This document shows positions 17,681 to 27,751 of a stretch of DNA of 64,000 nt, piece after piece. The translations under genes were made by a program, and so were the position numbers. The notes under the pieces are model-generated. The model did no database searches. It was given only the letters and a program-made list of their open reading frames with translations, and was not told the origin of the DNA. Source of the DNA: Cupriavidus sp. AU9028 (GTDB taxonomy: Bacteria; Pseudomonadota; Gammaproteobacteria; Burkholderiales; Burkholderiaceae). Location: positions 62,001-126,000 of the forward strand of contig NZ_JAIMCG010000002.1 in assembly GCF_019795295.1 (NCBI RefSeq), read 5' to 3'. Positions within the stretch are counted from its first letter, which is position 1; each line of letters opens with the position of its first letter.

Positions 17681-18002
17681 GTCTCCGCCTTGCGCCGGCC
17701 TCCACGATGCATCGCAACGTCCCGGGGCCAGGCGTACGCCGATCGGACCTGGTCGGCGCGCAAGCTCGCAAGCGTGCCGCCTTCCCTGCCCTTTCGTGTT
17801 CTTGGTATGTTCCGATCGATCCTAGCACATCCAGCCGAACGCGCCAGCTGTCCGTTTATTGTGCGCCGCTTCCTCGCCGCCGGGCCGGCTTTCGCTCCGT
17901 ACGCGAGATCTCATTTTCGTAAATTGCGTATTGACCCGCGCCGATGTCGCTCCTATAACGGACTGCACGGCCCGCAGAGGCCGGTGTAGACAGGAGACGG
18001 AA
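17681..18002. promoter_or_regulatory. Divergent intergenic region of the catabolic island
   Basis: This 322-base gap separates the left-facing hydrolase/ligase/FadB genes from the right-facing acyl-CoA dehydrogenases. The plus-strand promoter is listed separately. No clear operator palindrome or minus-strand promoter was found. Confidence 0.4.
17931..17959 (+). promoter_or_regulatory. Sigma-70-type promoter of the acyl-CoA dehydrogenase genes
   Basis: TTGACC at 17931-17936 and TATAAC at 17954-17959 are separated by exactly 17 bases. Transcription should begin near 17966, giving a leader of about 37 bases before the GTG at 18003, which has AGGAG 8 bases upstream. Confidence 0.65.
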
Positions 18003-19187
18003 GTGGACGACCTCGAGACGTTCCGGCGGCAGGCGCACGCCTGGCTGCAGGCCAATTGCCCGCCCGAGATGCGGCAGCCCGTGCAGGACGATGACGACAT
18101 CTGCTGGGGCGGGCGCAAGTTCCGCTTCCGCTCGCAGGCGCAGCGCCAGTGGCTCGAACGCATGGCCGAACGCGGCTGGACCGTGCCGGAGTGGCCGCGC
18201 GAATATGGCGGCGGCGGGCTGACCCGCGAGCAGGCCAAGGTGCTGCGCGAGGAAATGCAGCGGCTCGGCTGCCGCACCCCGCTGCAGAGCTTCGGCATCT
18301 CGATGCTGGGACCTGCGCTGCTCAAGTACGGCACGCAGGCGCAGAAGCAGCAGCATCTGCCCCCCATCGCGCGAGGCGAGATCCGCTGGTGCCAGGGCTA
18401 CTCCGAGCCCAATGCCGGCTCGGACCTGGCCGCGCTGCAGACACGCGCCGAGGACCGCGGCGATCATTTCGTCGTCAACGGCCAGAAGATCTGGACCTCC
18501 TACGCCGACAAGGCCGACTGGATCTTCTGCCTGCTGCGCACCGATTTCGCGGCGCAGAAGCACACCGGCATCAGCTTCCTGCTGTTCGACATGGAGACGC
18601 CGGGCGTCACCACCCGGCCCATCGTGCTGATCTCCGGCAAGTCGCCCTTCTGCGAGACCTTCTTCGACAATGTGGTGGTGCCGCGCGACCAGCTGGTCGG
18701 CGAGATCCACGGCGGATGGGAGATCGCCAAATACCTGCTGACGCACGAGCGCGACATGATCAGCGCCATCGGCAGCCGTGGATTTCGCCAGCCGCTGGGC
18801 CAGCACGCGGCTCGGATCATCGGCACCGACGAAGCCGGGCGCCTGGACGATCCCATGCTGCGGGCGCAAATCGCCCGCTTCGAAATCGACGAGGCCGCAT
18901 TCGGCTTCGCCGGCGAACGGGTGCGCGACCTTGCCCGTCAGGGGGACGGCATCGCGGCCTTCTCCTCCGTGCTCAAGTACTACGGCGCCGAACTGAACAA
19001 GCGGCGTCATGAACTGCTGATGTCGGCCGGCGGCAGCGACGCGCTGGAATGGGAGAGCGAGCGCAGCCGCCAGGGTGCGACCGCACGGGCATGGCTGCGC
19101 ACCAAGGCCAACTCCATCGAAGGCGGCACCAGCGAGATACAGCTGAACATCGTCGCCAAGCGCATTCTCGGCCTGCCCGGCGCCTGA
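18003..19187 (+). CDS. Acyl-CoA dehydrogenase
   Basis: 394 aa FAD enzyme of the acyl-CoA dehydrogenase family. N-terminal helical, central beta (WCQGYSEPNAGSDLAALQTR, VNGQKIWTSYAD) and C-terminal helical (SIEGGTSEIQLNIVAKRILG) domains are in the normal order. It would introduce the alpha-beta double bond in an acyl-CoA and pass electrons to ETF. A GTG start at 18003 is supported by the ribosome site and promoter. A second, divergent acyl-CoA dehydrogenase follows 46 bases later; such pairs often form heteromeric dehydrogenases for bulky acyl groups such as steroid side chains, but that is only an analogy. Confidence 0.92.
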   Translation: MDDLETFRRQAHAWLQANCPPEMRQPVQDDDDICWGGRKFRFRSQAQRQWLERMAERGWTVPEWPREYGGGGLTREQAKVLREEMQRLGCRTPLQSFGISMLGPALLKYGTQAQKQQHLPPIARGEIRWCQGYSEPNAGSDLAALQTRAEDRGDHFVVNGQKIWTSYADKADWIFCLLRTDFAAQKHTGISFLLFDMETPGVTTRPIVLISGKSPFCETFFDNVVVPRDQLVGEIHGGWEIAKYLLTHERDMISAIGSRGFRQPLGQHAARIIGTDEAGRLDDPMLRAQIARFEIDEAAFGFAGERVRDLARQGDGIAAFSSVLKYYGAELNKRRHELLMSAGGSDALEWESERSRQGATARAWLRTKANSIEGGTSEIQLNIVAKRILGLPGA

Positions 19188-19233
19188 CCAGACGCCCACG
19201 CAGTCTCCCGCCAGCCCGTCCCGAGGACAGTCA

Positions 19234-20364
19234 ATGGCCATCGTATTGACCGATACGCAGCAGATGCTGCGCGACAGCGCGCTGACGTTCCTGCGCGAGA
19301 ACGCCCCGATCCGCGCGCTGCGCGCCATGCGCGACGCCGGCGACGAAACCGGCTTCTCCCGTGCGCTGTGGCAGGGCTTTGCCGACCTGGGCCTGGCCGG
19401 CGTGCTGGTGCCGGAGCGCTGGGGCGGCAGCGAGCTTGGCGCGGTCGAGGCCGGCGTGGTCATGGAGGCCATCGGCAGGACCCTCGCGCCCTCGCCGTTC
19501 CTGTCCACCGCCGTGCTCGGCGCCTCCCTGCTGACCGCCTGGGGCACGGAGGCGCAACGCGACGCCTTGCTGCCGGAAATCGCCAGCGGGCGCCACCTGA
19601 CCGCGCTGGCGCTGGACGAAGGCGCGCGGCATCGCCCCTCGCGCGTCGATACCCGCGCCACGCCGCTCGCGGACGGCTACCACATTGACGGCTGCAAGCA
19701 GTTCGTGGTCGATGGACATGTTGCCGACACGCTCATCGTGGCGGCGCGCACTGGCCACGACGATGGCATCACGCTGCTGCTGGTGCCGCGGGGCACGCCC
19801 GGCGTGGCGGTCGAGCGGGTCGTGCTCGCCGATGCCTCGCAGGCAGCGCGCATTGCCTTCGACAATGTGGTGGTCCCCCACAGCGCCGTACTCGGCGCGC
19901 CGGGCGAGGGGGCGCCGATGCTCGAGCGCGCGCTTGATCTTGGCCGCGCCGTGCTGTCCTCGGAACTGCTGGGCATCGCCGACGAGGCCTTCACGCGCAC
20001 GCTTGCCTATCTGAAGGAGAGACGCCAGTTCGGCCGCATCATTGGCGAATTCCAGGCCTTGCAGCACCGCGCCGCGCACCTGTTCACCGAGATCGAACTG
20101 ACGCGCGCGGCCGTGCTCGGCTGCCAGCAAGCGCTCGATCGCCGCCCGCCCGACGGACCTGATGCATTGGCCTCGATGGCGAAGGCCCGTGCCGGTGACA
20201 CCGCGACCCTCGCCGTGCAGGAGGCCGTGCAGATGCACGGCGGCATCGGCATGACCGACGAGTTCGAGATCGGCTTCTTCATGAAGCGCGCCCGCACCGC
20301 GCAGGAGTGGCTCGGCGACTCGCTTTTCCATGCCGATCGATGGGCGCGATTGCGGGGCTACTAG
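19234..20364 (+). CDS. Acyl-CoA dehydrogenase (second, diverged subunit)
   Basis: 376 aa acyl-CoA dehydrogenase-family protein. It keeps the three-domain layout: LGLAGVLVPERWGGSELGAV, then the substrate/FAD region, then KERRQFGRIIGEFQALQHRA and MHGGIGMTDEFEIG. It is quite different from the gene just upstream, so the pair is not a recent duplication. The usual SEPNAGSD flavin loop is not recognisable, consistent with one half of a heteromeric enzyme. GAGGA lies 8 bases before the ATG. Confidence 0.9.
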   Translation: MAIVLTDTQQMLRDSALTFLRENAPIRALRAMRDAGDETGFSRALWQGFADLGLAGVLVPERWGGSELGAVEAGVVMEAIGRTLAPSPFLSTAVLGASLLTAWGTEAQRDALLPEIASGRHLTALALDEGARHRPSRVDTRATPLADGYHIDGCKQFVVDGHVADTLIVAARTGHDDGITLLLVPRGTPGVAVERVVLADASQAARIAFDNVVVPHSAVLGAPGEGAPMLERALDLGRAVLSSELLGIADEAFTRTLAYLKERRQFGRIIGEFQALQHRAAHLFTEIELTRAAVLGCQQALDRRPPDGPDALASMAKARAGDTATLAVQEAVQMHGGIGMTDEFEIGFFMKRARTAQEWLGDSLFHADRWARLRGY

Positions 20365-20430
20365 CGCGCCGTCTTCGCAGTGCAACAGCCGCCTCCGGGA
20401 AATTCACTAGCGCCCTGGCGGCATCGCAGG

Positions 20431-20459
20431 TTGTCAAGGGTTCGAACGATTAGTATGCT
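20431..20459 (+). promoter_or_regulatory. Sigma-70-type promoter of the ABC transporter operon
   Basis: TTGTCA at 20431-20436 and TATGCT at 20454-20459 with a 17-base spacer. Transcription would start near 20466, leaving a long leader of about 265 bases before the permease gene. Confidence 0.55.
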
Positions 20460-20596
20460 GGACTCGGTGATGCGCGGCGCAGGCGAGCAGCAGTGCAAGC
20501 GCCGCCGCGCAACATCCGTCGCGCATCAGAACCGCTGCATTCCCCGTGCAAATAACCCGCATGCCACCCCAGCGCAATGCGGGAACAGGAGACAGC

Positions 20597-20731
20597 ATGG
20601 CCGGAGCATCAGCAAGAATCGTGAAGGCGGTATCTCCGTTCGCGATACGCGCGGGGAGCCGTTCGATGCGCCTGCACCCACCGCGCAAACGGTGCCGCCC
20701 CGGGCCCGCGGCGTGCCGTGCCGGGGATTGA
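20597..20731 (+). CDS. Possible 44-residue leader peptide before the permease gene
   Basis: A short frame with a strong ribosome site (ACAGGAGACAGC then ATG). It encodes a basic, Arg/Pro/Cys-rich peptide and its TGA ends one base before the permease ATG at 20733. Only the ribosome site and exact spacing support it; no homolog is recognised. It may serve translational coupling or be the remnant of a gene start, since the substrate-binding gene at 22703 has the same ribosome site. Confidence 0.3.
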   Translation: MAGASARIVKAVSPFAIRAGSRSMRLHPPRKRCRPGPAACRAGD

Positions 20732-20732
20732 C

Positions 20733-21689
20733 ATGAGCGCCTACCTCGCACGCCGCCTGCTGGCGCTGCTGCCCACCCTGCTGTTTGCCAGCATCATCGT
20801 GTTCTCCATCGTGCGTCTGGTGCCTGGCGATGTGGTGGACCTGATGCTCAGCCAGAACGACATCAGCGCCGATGCCCGCACCCGCGACGAACTGATGGCG
20901 CTCCTCGGGCTGGACCAGCCCATCTGGCGCCAGTACCTGCACTGGATCGGCAATATCGTGCTGCGCGGCGACCTTGGTGTGTCGCTATGGCAGCAGGAGC
21001 CGGTGCTGCGGATGGTGGCGGACCGCATCCCGGTCACGCTGTCGCTCGGCCTCATCGCGCTGGTGGTGGCGTTGTCCGTCGCGCTGCCGATCGGCGTGCT
21101 GTCCGCGATCCGGCAGGACAGTGCGGCGGACTACCTGGCCCGCTCGTTCTCCATCCTGATGCTGGCGGTGCCAAGCTTCTGGCTCGGCACGATGGTGATG
21201 GTGTTTCCGTCGGTGTGGTGGGGCTGGTCGCCCGAAGTCCGCTTCGTGCCGTTCCGGGAAGACCCCGTGCAGCACGTGCGGCAGATGCTGGTGCCGGCGA
21301 TCGTGCTGGGCATGTCACTGTCGGCAATCACCATGCGGATGACGCGCACCATGATGCTGGAGGTGCTGCGGCAGGACTATATCCGCACGGCCTGGGCGAA
21401 GGGACTGAACGAACGGATGGTGATCCTGCGGCATGCGCTGCGCAACGCCCTGATCCCCGTGGTCACGCTGGTCGGCCTGCAGGCGCCGCTGCTGATCGGC
21501 GGTGCCGTGATCATCGAGCAGATCTTCGCGCTGCCAGGCATGGGGCTGCTGCTGCTCGATGCGGTGCACCAGCGCGACTATCCCATCATCACCGGGGTGT
21601 TTCTCGTCGTCGGCGTGGCGGTGATGCTGATCAATCTGCTGGTCGACCTGAGCTACGGCCTGTTCGACCCGAAAGTGAGGCATCGCTGA
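20733..21689 (+). CDS. Oligopeptide/dipeptide-type ABC transporter permease (DppB-like)
   Basis: 318 aa inner-membrane permease. The first helix after SAYLARRLLALLPTLLFAS and the following periplasmic domain are typical of DppB/OppB. The EAA loop that contacts the ATPase is seen at about YIRTAWAKGLNERMVILRHALRNALIPVV. It is the first gene of a complete importer (two permeases, receptor, two ATPases). A GTG at 20718 is an alternative start. The TGA overlaps the next ATG by one base (TGATG), which implies coupled translation. Confidence 0.93.
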   Translation: MSAYLARRLLALLPTLLFASIIVFSIVRLVPGDVVDLMLSQNDISADARTRDELMALLGLDQPIWRQYLHWIGNIVLRGDLGVSLWQQEPVLRMVADRIPVTLSLGLIALVVALSVALPIGVLSAIRQDSAADYLARSFSILMLAVPSFWLGTMVMVFPSVWWGWSPEVRFVPFREDPVQHVRQMLVPAIVLGMSLSAITMRMTRTMMLEVLRQDYIRTAWAKGLNERMVILRHALRNALIPVVTLVGLQAPLLIGGAVIIEQIFALPGMGLLLLDAVHQRDYPIITGVFLVVGVAVMLINLLVDLSYGLFDPKVRHR

Positions 21690-22615
21690 TGGCCCGCTCC
21701 GCCACCTCCCCTTCCGCGCTCGCCGCAGTCGCACCGGCGGCGGAGCCCGTCACGACGGCCCGCCGCTGGCCCGGTATCGCGGCCGTGCGCCGGCTGTTTC
21801 GCGAAAAACCGCTCGGCGCGGCCGGCGCCGTGATCTGCGCCCTCTTCCTCTTCTGCGGCGTCTTCGCCGACGTGCTCGCACCCTACGGCGTCAACGAAAT
21901 CAACATGCTGCAGCGGCTGCAGGCGCCCTCGTGGGAACACCCGTTCGGCACCGACAACCTCGGCCGCGACATGCTGTCGCGCTGCCTGCACGGGGCCCAG
22001 CTGTCGGTGGTGATCGGCCTGTCCGCCGCCACGCTGGCCACCGCGGTATCGGTGCTGCTCGGCATCCTGACGGGCTATCTGGGCGGCAAATTCGATCTGG
22101 TCACGCAGCGCTTTGTCGACGCGTGGATGAGCTTTCCCGACCTCGTCATCCTGATCGTCGTGGTATCGGTGCTGGGGCCCGGCAGCTGGCAGATCGTGGT
22201 GACCCTCGGGCTGCTGCTCGGCATCGGCGGCTCGCGCATCGTGCGCAGCGCGGTGGTCTCCGTGCGCGAGAACATGTACGTCCATGCCGCGCAGTCGATG
22301 GGCGCCTCGACCTCGCGCATCCTGTGGCGCCATATCCTGCCCAACGTCCTGCCGCCGGTCATCGTGCTGTTCACCACCCGGGTCGGCACGGCGATCCTTG
22401 CCGAATCCGGGCTGTCCTTCCTTGGCCTGGGCGTTCCGCCGCCTGCCCCCACCTGGGGCGGCATGCTGTCCGGCGACGGGCGCACCTTCATGTTCCAGGG
22501 ACCCTGGCTCGCCCTCGCGCCGGGCGCGTGCCTGACCGTCGTGGTCTACGCGATCAATGTCTACGGCGATGCGCTGCGGGACCTGCTCGATCCCCGCATG
22601 CGTGGCTCGCGCTAG
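21689..22615 (+). CDS. Oligopeptide/dipeptide-type ABC transporter permease (DppC-like)
   Basis: 308 aa second permease. An OppC-type N-terminal segment (FREKPLGAAGAVICALFLFC) is followed by HPFGTDNLGRDMLSR, diagnostic of DppC/OppC. The EAA loop is at about YVHAAQSMGASTSRILWRHI, and GLSFLGLGVPPPAPTWGGML lies near the C-terminus. It would pair with the DppB-like subunit. Such importers also carry nickel, opines and other compounds; the neighbouring fatty-acid genes hint at a conjugated or acylated substrate. Confidence 0.93.
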   Translation: MARSATSPSALAAVAPAAEPVTTARRWPGIAAVRRLFREKPLGAAGAVICALFLFCGVFADVLAPYGVNEINMLQRLQAPSWEHPFGTDNLGRDMLSRCLHGAQLSVVIGLSAATLATAVSVLLGILTGYLGGKFDLVTQRFVDAWMSFPDLVILIVVVSVLGPGSWQIVVTLGLLLGIGGSRIVRSAVVSVRENMYVHAAQSMGASTSRILWRHILPNVLPPVIVLFTTRVGTAILAESGLSFLGLGVPPPAPTWGGMLSGDGRTFMFQGPWLALAPGACLTVVVYAINVYGDALRDLLDPRMRGSR

Positions 22616-22702
22616 CCACCGCGACCGCGGCGCGGAAACGCGCGCCGCTGCCCGAATTTCCGCCAGCGAGTTTCGCGGCAACAAGAACGACAGGAGACAG
22701 CG

Positions 22703-24427
22703 ATGAAGCAGAAGCACCGTACTGCCCGCAGCCTGGCAACGCTGGCGGCAAGCGTGGCCGCAACCGCCATGCTCGCGCTGCACCCCGGCCCCGCCCACGC
22801 GCAGGGCCAGCCGCAGGCGCCCCGCTATGGCGGCACGGTGGAGATCGGCTCGGTGTACCCCACCATCTCGGCATTGTCCTGGGATCTGGCCGACTGGAAC
22901 TGGAAGCAGAACTACGACACCGGACAGGTCTACGAACATCTCTTTGCCGCGGACCTGAGCAAGGCAAAGCGCAATGGCGGCAAGTATGCGTTCCAGGCCG
23001 ATGCCTGGCTGCCCGAGGATGCGATCCGCGGCGAACTGGCCGAGTCGTGGAAATGGATCGACCCGCTGACGCTGGAGGTCAAGCTGCGCAAGGGCGTCAC
23101 GTTCCCTGCCAAGCCCGGCGTGATGGAGGCGCGCGAGCTGGTGGCCGAGGACGTGGTGTTCAGCTATACGAGACAGGAAGCGAGTCCGAAGAAGATCCCG
23201 ACCTACTTCGATCACCTGAGCAAGGTCGAGGCCGCGGACAAGCACACGGTGTTGTTCCGCTTCAAGGAGTTCAATGCGGAATGGGACTACCGCTTCGGCT
23301 GGGGCTACTACTCCGGCATCATGCCCAGGGAGGTGGCGACGGCCGGCGCGGCCAACTGGAAGCACGTCAACGGCTCCGGCCCCTTCACGCTGACCCAGTT
23401 CGTCCAGGGCAATTCGACCACCTACGACAAGAACGCCAACTACTGGGACAGCGAGCGCATCGGCGGCAAGGAGTACAAGCTGCCCTTCGTCGACAAGGTG
23501 GTGCTGCGCACCATCAAGGACGAGGCCACCCGCAACACCATGCTGCGCACGGGCAAGCTCGACATCATGGAAGGCCTGCGCTGGACCGCCGTGGAGGAGT
23601 TGAAGCGCAGCGCGCCGCAACTGCAATGGTCGCGCTGGCTGTCCTATACCGGCCAGTACCTGGCGCTGCGCGTCGATACCAAGCCCTTCAACGATATCCG
23701 GGTCCGGCGCGCGCTGAACATGGCGGTCAACAAGCAGGAGATCGTCAAGCAGTACTACGGCGGCAACGCGGAGCTGTTCGCCTATCCGCAGCATCCGGAC
23801 TATGGCGGCTATTACGAGCCGCTCAGCGCAATGCCCGATAGCGTGAAGGAGCTGTTCACCTACAACCCCGACAAGGCGCGCAAGCTGCTGGCCGAGGCCG
23901 GCTATCCGAAGGGCTTCACCTTCAAGGTGCAGGTCTGCGCCTGCAACCAGGACCACATGGAATTGCTGCCGCTGATCGCCGCCTACCTGCAGCAGGTCAA
24001 CGTGAAGATCGAGGTCCAGCCGATGGAGTACGGCGCCTTCCTGTCGGCCATGACGACCAGGACCAATGCGCCGGGCTACCTGATGAGCAATGGCCATACC
24101 AATCCCACCACCACCATCCGCAAGAGCTTCGTCAGCGGCCAGGTGTGGAACGCGGCCCAGTGGAAGGATCCGAACTTCGACAAGCGCGTCGAGCAGGCCT
24201 TCGAGATTCGCGATACGGGCAAGCGCCAGGAGGCGCTGCGCGCGCTGACCCGCGAGATCGTCGACCAGGCCCCGTATATCTGGCTGCCCACGCAGTATGT
24301 CTACACCGCCTGGTGGCCGTGGGTGAAGAACTATGGCGGCGAACTGCGGGCCGGCGCGGTCCGGCCCGGGCCGATCTATGCGCGGCTATGGATCGACCAG
24401 GAGATGAAGAAGAAGATGGGCTTCTGA
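22703..24427 (+). CDS. ABC transporter substrate-binding protein, family 5
   Basis: 574 aa periplasmic receptor of the DppA/OppA (SBP_bac_5) class. The signal peptide ends at about residue 33 (MLALHPGPAHA). Family landmarks include LAESWKWIDPLTLEVKLRKG, VSDxT-like NGSGPFTLTQF and FNDIRVRRALNMAVNKQEIV. The ribosome site CAGGAGACAGCG precedes the ATG. It lies between the permease and ATPase genes in the same orientation, so it supplies the specificity of this importer. The ligand is not predictable by eye. Confidence 0.93.
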   Translation: MKQKHRTARSLATLAASVAATAMLALHPGPAHAQGQPQAPRYGGTVEIGSVYPTISALSWDLADWNWKQNYDTGQVYEHLFAADLSKAKRNGGKYAFQADAWLPEDAIRGELAESWKWIDPLTLEVKLRKGVTFPAKPGVMEARELVAEDVVFSYTRQEASPKKIPTYFDHLSKVEAADKHTVLFRFKEFNAEWDYRFGWGYYSGIMPREVATAGAANWKHVNGSGPFTLTQFVQGNSTTYDKNANYWDSERIGGKEYKLPFVDKVVLRTIKDEATRNTMLRTGKLDIMEGLRWTAVEELKRSAPQLQWSRWLSYTGQYLALRVDTKPFNDIRVRRALNMAVNKQEIVKQYYGGNAELFAYPQHPDYGGYYEPLSAMPDSVKELFTYNPDKARKLLAEAGYPKGFTFKVQVCACNQDHMELLPLIAAYLQQVNVKIEVQPMEYGAFLSAMTTRTNAPGYLMSNGHTNPTTTIRKSFVSGQVWNAAQWKDPNFDKRVEQAFEIRDTGKRQEALRALTREIVDQAPYIWLPTQYVYTAWWPWVKNYGGELRAGAVRPGPIYARLWIDQEMKKKMGF

Positions 24428-24476
24428 CCCGGATGCCCGGGAAACCCGCCCTGCCATGCCTGACGAGGAGCCAGCG

Positions 24477-25465
24477 ATGACGCAGCCCATCCTGCAGGTC
24501 CGTAACCTGACCACCCGCTTTCGCACCGATCGCGGTGTGGTGACCGCGGTGGATCGGGTGTCGTTCGACGTCGCGCCCGGGGAGACGCTTGCCATCGTCG
24601 GCGAGTCCGGCTCCGGCAAGAGCGTGACCGCGCTCTCCATCCTCGGCCTGATCCCTCGACCGGCCGGTTCCATCGACGAAGGAGAGATCCTGTTCGATGG
24701 CAAGGACCTGCTCAAGCTCGATGCACCCGGCATGCGTGCGATCCGCGGCAACCGCATCGCGATGATCTTCCAGGAGCCGATGTCGTCGCTGAACCCGGCG
24801 CTGACCATCGGCAAGCAGATCGCGGAGCCGATCCGCCTGCACCGCGGCCTGCCCTGGAAAACCGCGCTCGGCATGGCGACCGAACTTCTCGGCCAGGTGC
24901 AGATACCGGAGCCGGCCAGCCGTCTGGGCGCGTACCCGCATCAGTTCTCCGGTGGCATGCGCCAGCGGGCGATGATCGCCATGGCGCTCGCGTGCCGGCC
25001 ACAGTTGATCATTGCCGACGAACCGACCACCGCGCTGGATGTCACGGTGCAGGCGCAGATCCTGGACCTGCTGCAGGATCTCGCCCGACGCACCGGCACC
25101 GCACTGATCCTGATCACCCACGATCTCGGCGTGGTTGCACGCTATGCCGACCGCGTCGCGGTGATGTACGGCGGCCGCCTGGTCGAGATGGCATCCGCCG
25201 AAGCGCTTTACCGCGCGCCGCGCCATCCCTATACGCGCGGGTTGATGGCGTGCGTGCCGAGGCTGGATGGCGACACCAGCCAGCCGCTGGTGCCTATCGA
25301 GGGGCAGCCGCCCGACCTTACCGCGTTGGGGCCGGGTTGCGCATTCCGGCCCCGCTGCCCGCTCGCACAGGCGCGCTGCGCCACGGTGCGTCCCGCCCTG
25401 CAGGATGCCGCCGGGCCGAAAGGCGATTCCCGTCACCTGAACGCCTGCCACCTGCAGGAGATCGC

Positions 25466-25469
<4 letters not shown>
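24477..25469 (+). CDS. Oligopeptide-type ABC transporter ATPase (DppD-like)
   Basis: 330 aa ATPase with Walker [10 protein letters not shown]-loop [10 protein letters not shown], signature FSGGMRQR, Walker [13 protein letters not shown] and H-loop ITHD. The C-terminal oligo_HPY region, with Cys residues ([15 protein letters not shown]), is typical of DppD/OppD and may hold an Fe-S cluster. GAGGAG lies 6 bases before the ATG at 24477. It overlaps the next gene by 4 bases. Confidence 0.94.
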
Positions 25470-26530
<1,061 letters not shown>

Positions 26531-26639
26531 CCAGGCTGACCTGTCGACGCCGCCATCTCTCCCTACTGCAGCTTGACGTTGGTGCCGGCCGCCGGGGAGG
26601 GTCGCCAGGAAGCGGGCGGATTCCGTTTCAGAAAACGAC

Positions 26640-27635
26640 TCAGTCACCGTCCCCGAGCTCATAGGGACTGTCGATATGCAGCGCGCGGATGTGCATTCGC
26701 CGGAGTCGTTGCATCTCGGCCGCCTCAATGTGCTTGACAACAACATCTGGTACGGAACCGAAGCGGTCGGTGAGCACATCGAGCACTGCCATCCGCATGG
26801 CACTGGTCGAACCTTCCTCACGCCCCTCCACGCGTCCCTCCACGCGTCCCTCCACGCGCCCTTCCTCCAGTCCCTTCTGCCGCACCTCCTCAGTCCAACG
26901 CTCCACTCCCATTGAAATTTCCATCTTCAGGTCCTCCAAGGTTTCAACGTCTGGAAGCTTCATTTCAGGCATATTTCGCCGCACTGTTGCACACATCCAC
27001 AACGCGAAGGTCCGCCGCAAGTCGCAATTGTTTTCCATGAACTCCCTCACATGCTCAACAAGGTTAGACAACATTTTGGGAGTAGAGCACTGCTCCATCT
27101 GCACGACCGCGGCGAACAGGTTCCGCATCCTCGCCAGCTTTGATTTCGGGTAGCGGCTCTGGTCGATCAGCTTGAACGCCGACTGCAGCCGGTAGCGGGC
27201 CGCCCTTCCCTTCATCACGGGAATCATCCGGGACAGGTCGGTCGGCACGCCCCAGCGCCGCTTTCCCGTGTAGATCACGATGGGCAGCACAGGCGGCAAC
27301 TGCTGGTGGGGCTGGACCTCTTTCCCATTGACCAGGTCCTGATACAGCAGCGATACGTAGTTGGCGATGCGCACCGCCATGAAATAGGGAGCGCTGCTCT
27401 GGAATTCGATCAGCAGGTACAGGTAGACCCATTCGCTGTCGGCGCGCACGCGCCAGACGACGTCACTGAGCCGTTGCCGCAGGTCGTCGGTGACGAAGGA
27501 GCAGGGCACCTTCTGCAAGGTGCTGAAGTCCAGCTGGCGCAGCCAGCGGTCCGGGATGAACCCGCGCACCAGATCGCGCACGAGCTCGGGGTGGGAGAAC
27601 AGCAGCTTGTAAGAGGCATCGGTCTCTTGTGCCAT
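26640..27635 (-). CDS. Rpn-family recombination-promoting nuclease / putative transposase-like protein
   Basis: 331 aa protein of the Rpn (PD-(D/E)XK) family. The N-terminus DASYKLLFSHPELVRDLVRGF and the nuclease core EWVYLYLLIEFQSSAPYFMAVRI (Asp/Glu-x-Gln pattern) are characteristic. Rpn proteins promote RecA-independent recombination and DNA cleavage in E. coli. The C-terminal part has a repeated E-G-R-V tetrapeptide encoded by a 12-base tandem repeat. The gene is less GC-rich than its neighbours, consistent with acquisition. No inverted repeats or transposase partner are seen, so it is a stand-alone gene. Confidence 0.85.
   Translation of the reverse strand: MAQETDASYKLLFSHPELVRDLVRGFIPDRWLRQLDFSTLQKVPCSFVTDDLRQRLSDVVWRVRADSEWVYLYLLIEFQSSAPYFMAVRIANYVSLLYQDLVNGKEVQPHQQLPPVLPIVIYTGKRRWGVPTDLSRMIPVMKGRAARYRLQSAFKLIDQSRYPKSKLARMRNLFAAVVQMEQCSTPKMLSNLVEHVREFMENNCDLRRTFALWMCATVRRNMPEMKLPDVETLEDLKMEISMGVERWTEEVRQKGLEEGRVEGRVEGRVEGREEGSTSAMRMAVLDVLTDRFGSVPDVVVKHIEAAEMQRLRRMHIRALHIDSPYELGDGD
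26824..26871. repeat. 12-bp tandem repeat in the Rpn gene
   Basis: About three to four copies of CCCTCCACGCGT-like units; on the coding strand these give the repeated EGRV/EGRE tetrapeptides. Copy-number change would keep the frame. Such repeats recur in Rpn C-termini. Confidence 0.75.
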
Positions 27636-27751
27636 GGCGCCATCCGGAAAGGAAGTGTTTGTCGAACAGCGTGATCTTCCGGATCGAGCGGTCCACGTGC
27701 TTTAGGTTCTCGACGGGAACTGTCAAGAGGCTGTAACGCCGCGCGGGGAAG

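Larger units (their letters stand above)
20365..20732. promoter_or_regulatory. Intergenic region with promoter and possible leader ORF before the ABC transporter operon
   Basis: This 368-base gap separates the dehydrogenase genes from the transporter genes. A promoter at 20431-20459 and a short ORF at 20597-20731 are listed separately. The rest shows no clear terminator or operator. Confidence 0.45.

Noticed and set aside
21653-24097. An 814-codon open frame on the minus strand, antisense to the Dpp-type permease and receptor genes
   Set aside because: The translation is His/Gln/Arg/Asp-rich without domain features; the plus-strand genes are clear family members. It is a high-GC shadow frame. 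The same holds for long antisense frames at 31069-33468, 46038-48284 and 12456-14501.
26640-27635. Insertion sequence or transposon
   Set aside because: The Rpn gene is sometimes called transposase-like, but no terminal inverted repeats, target duplication or second mobile gene is visible.
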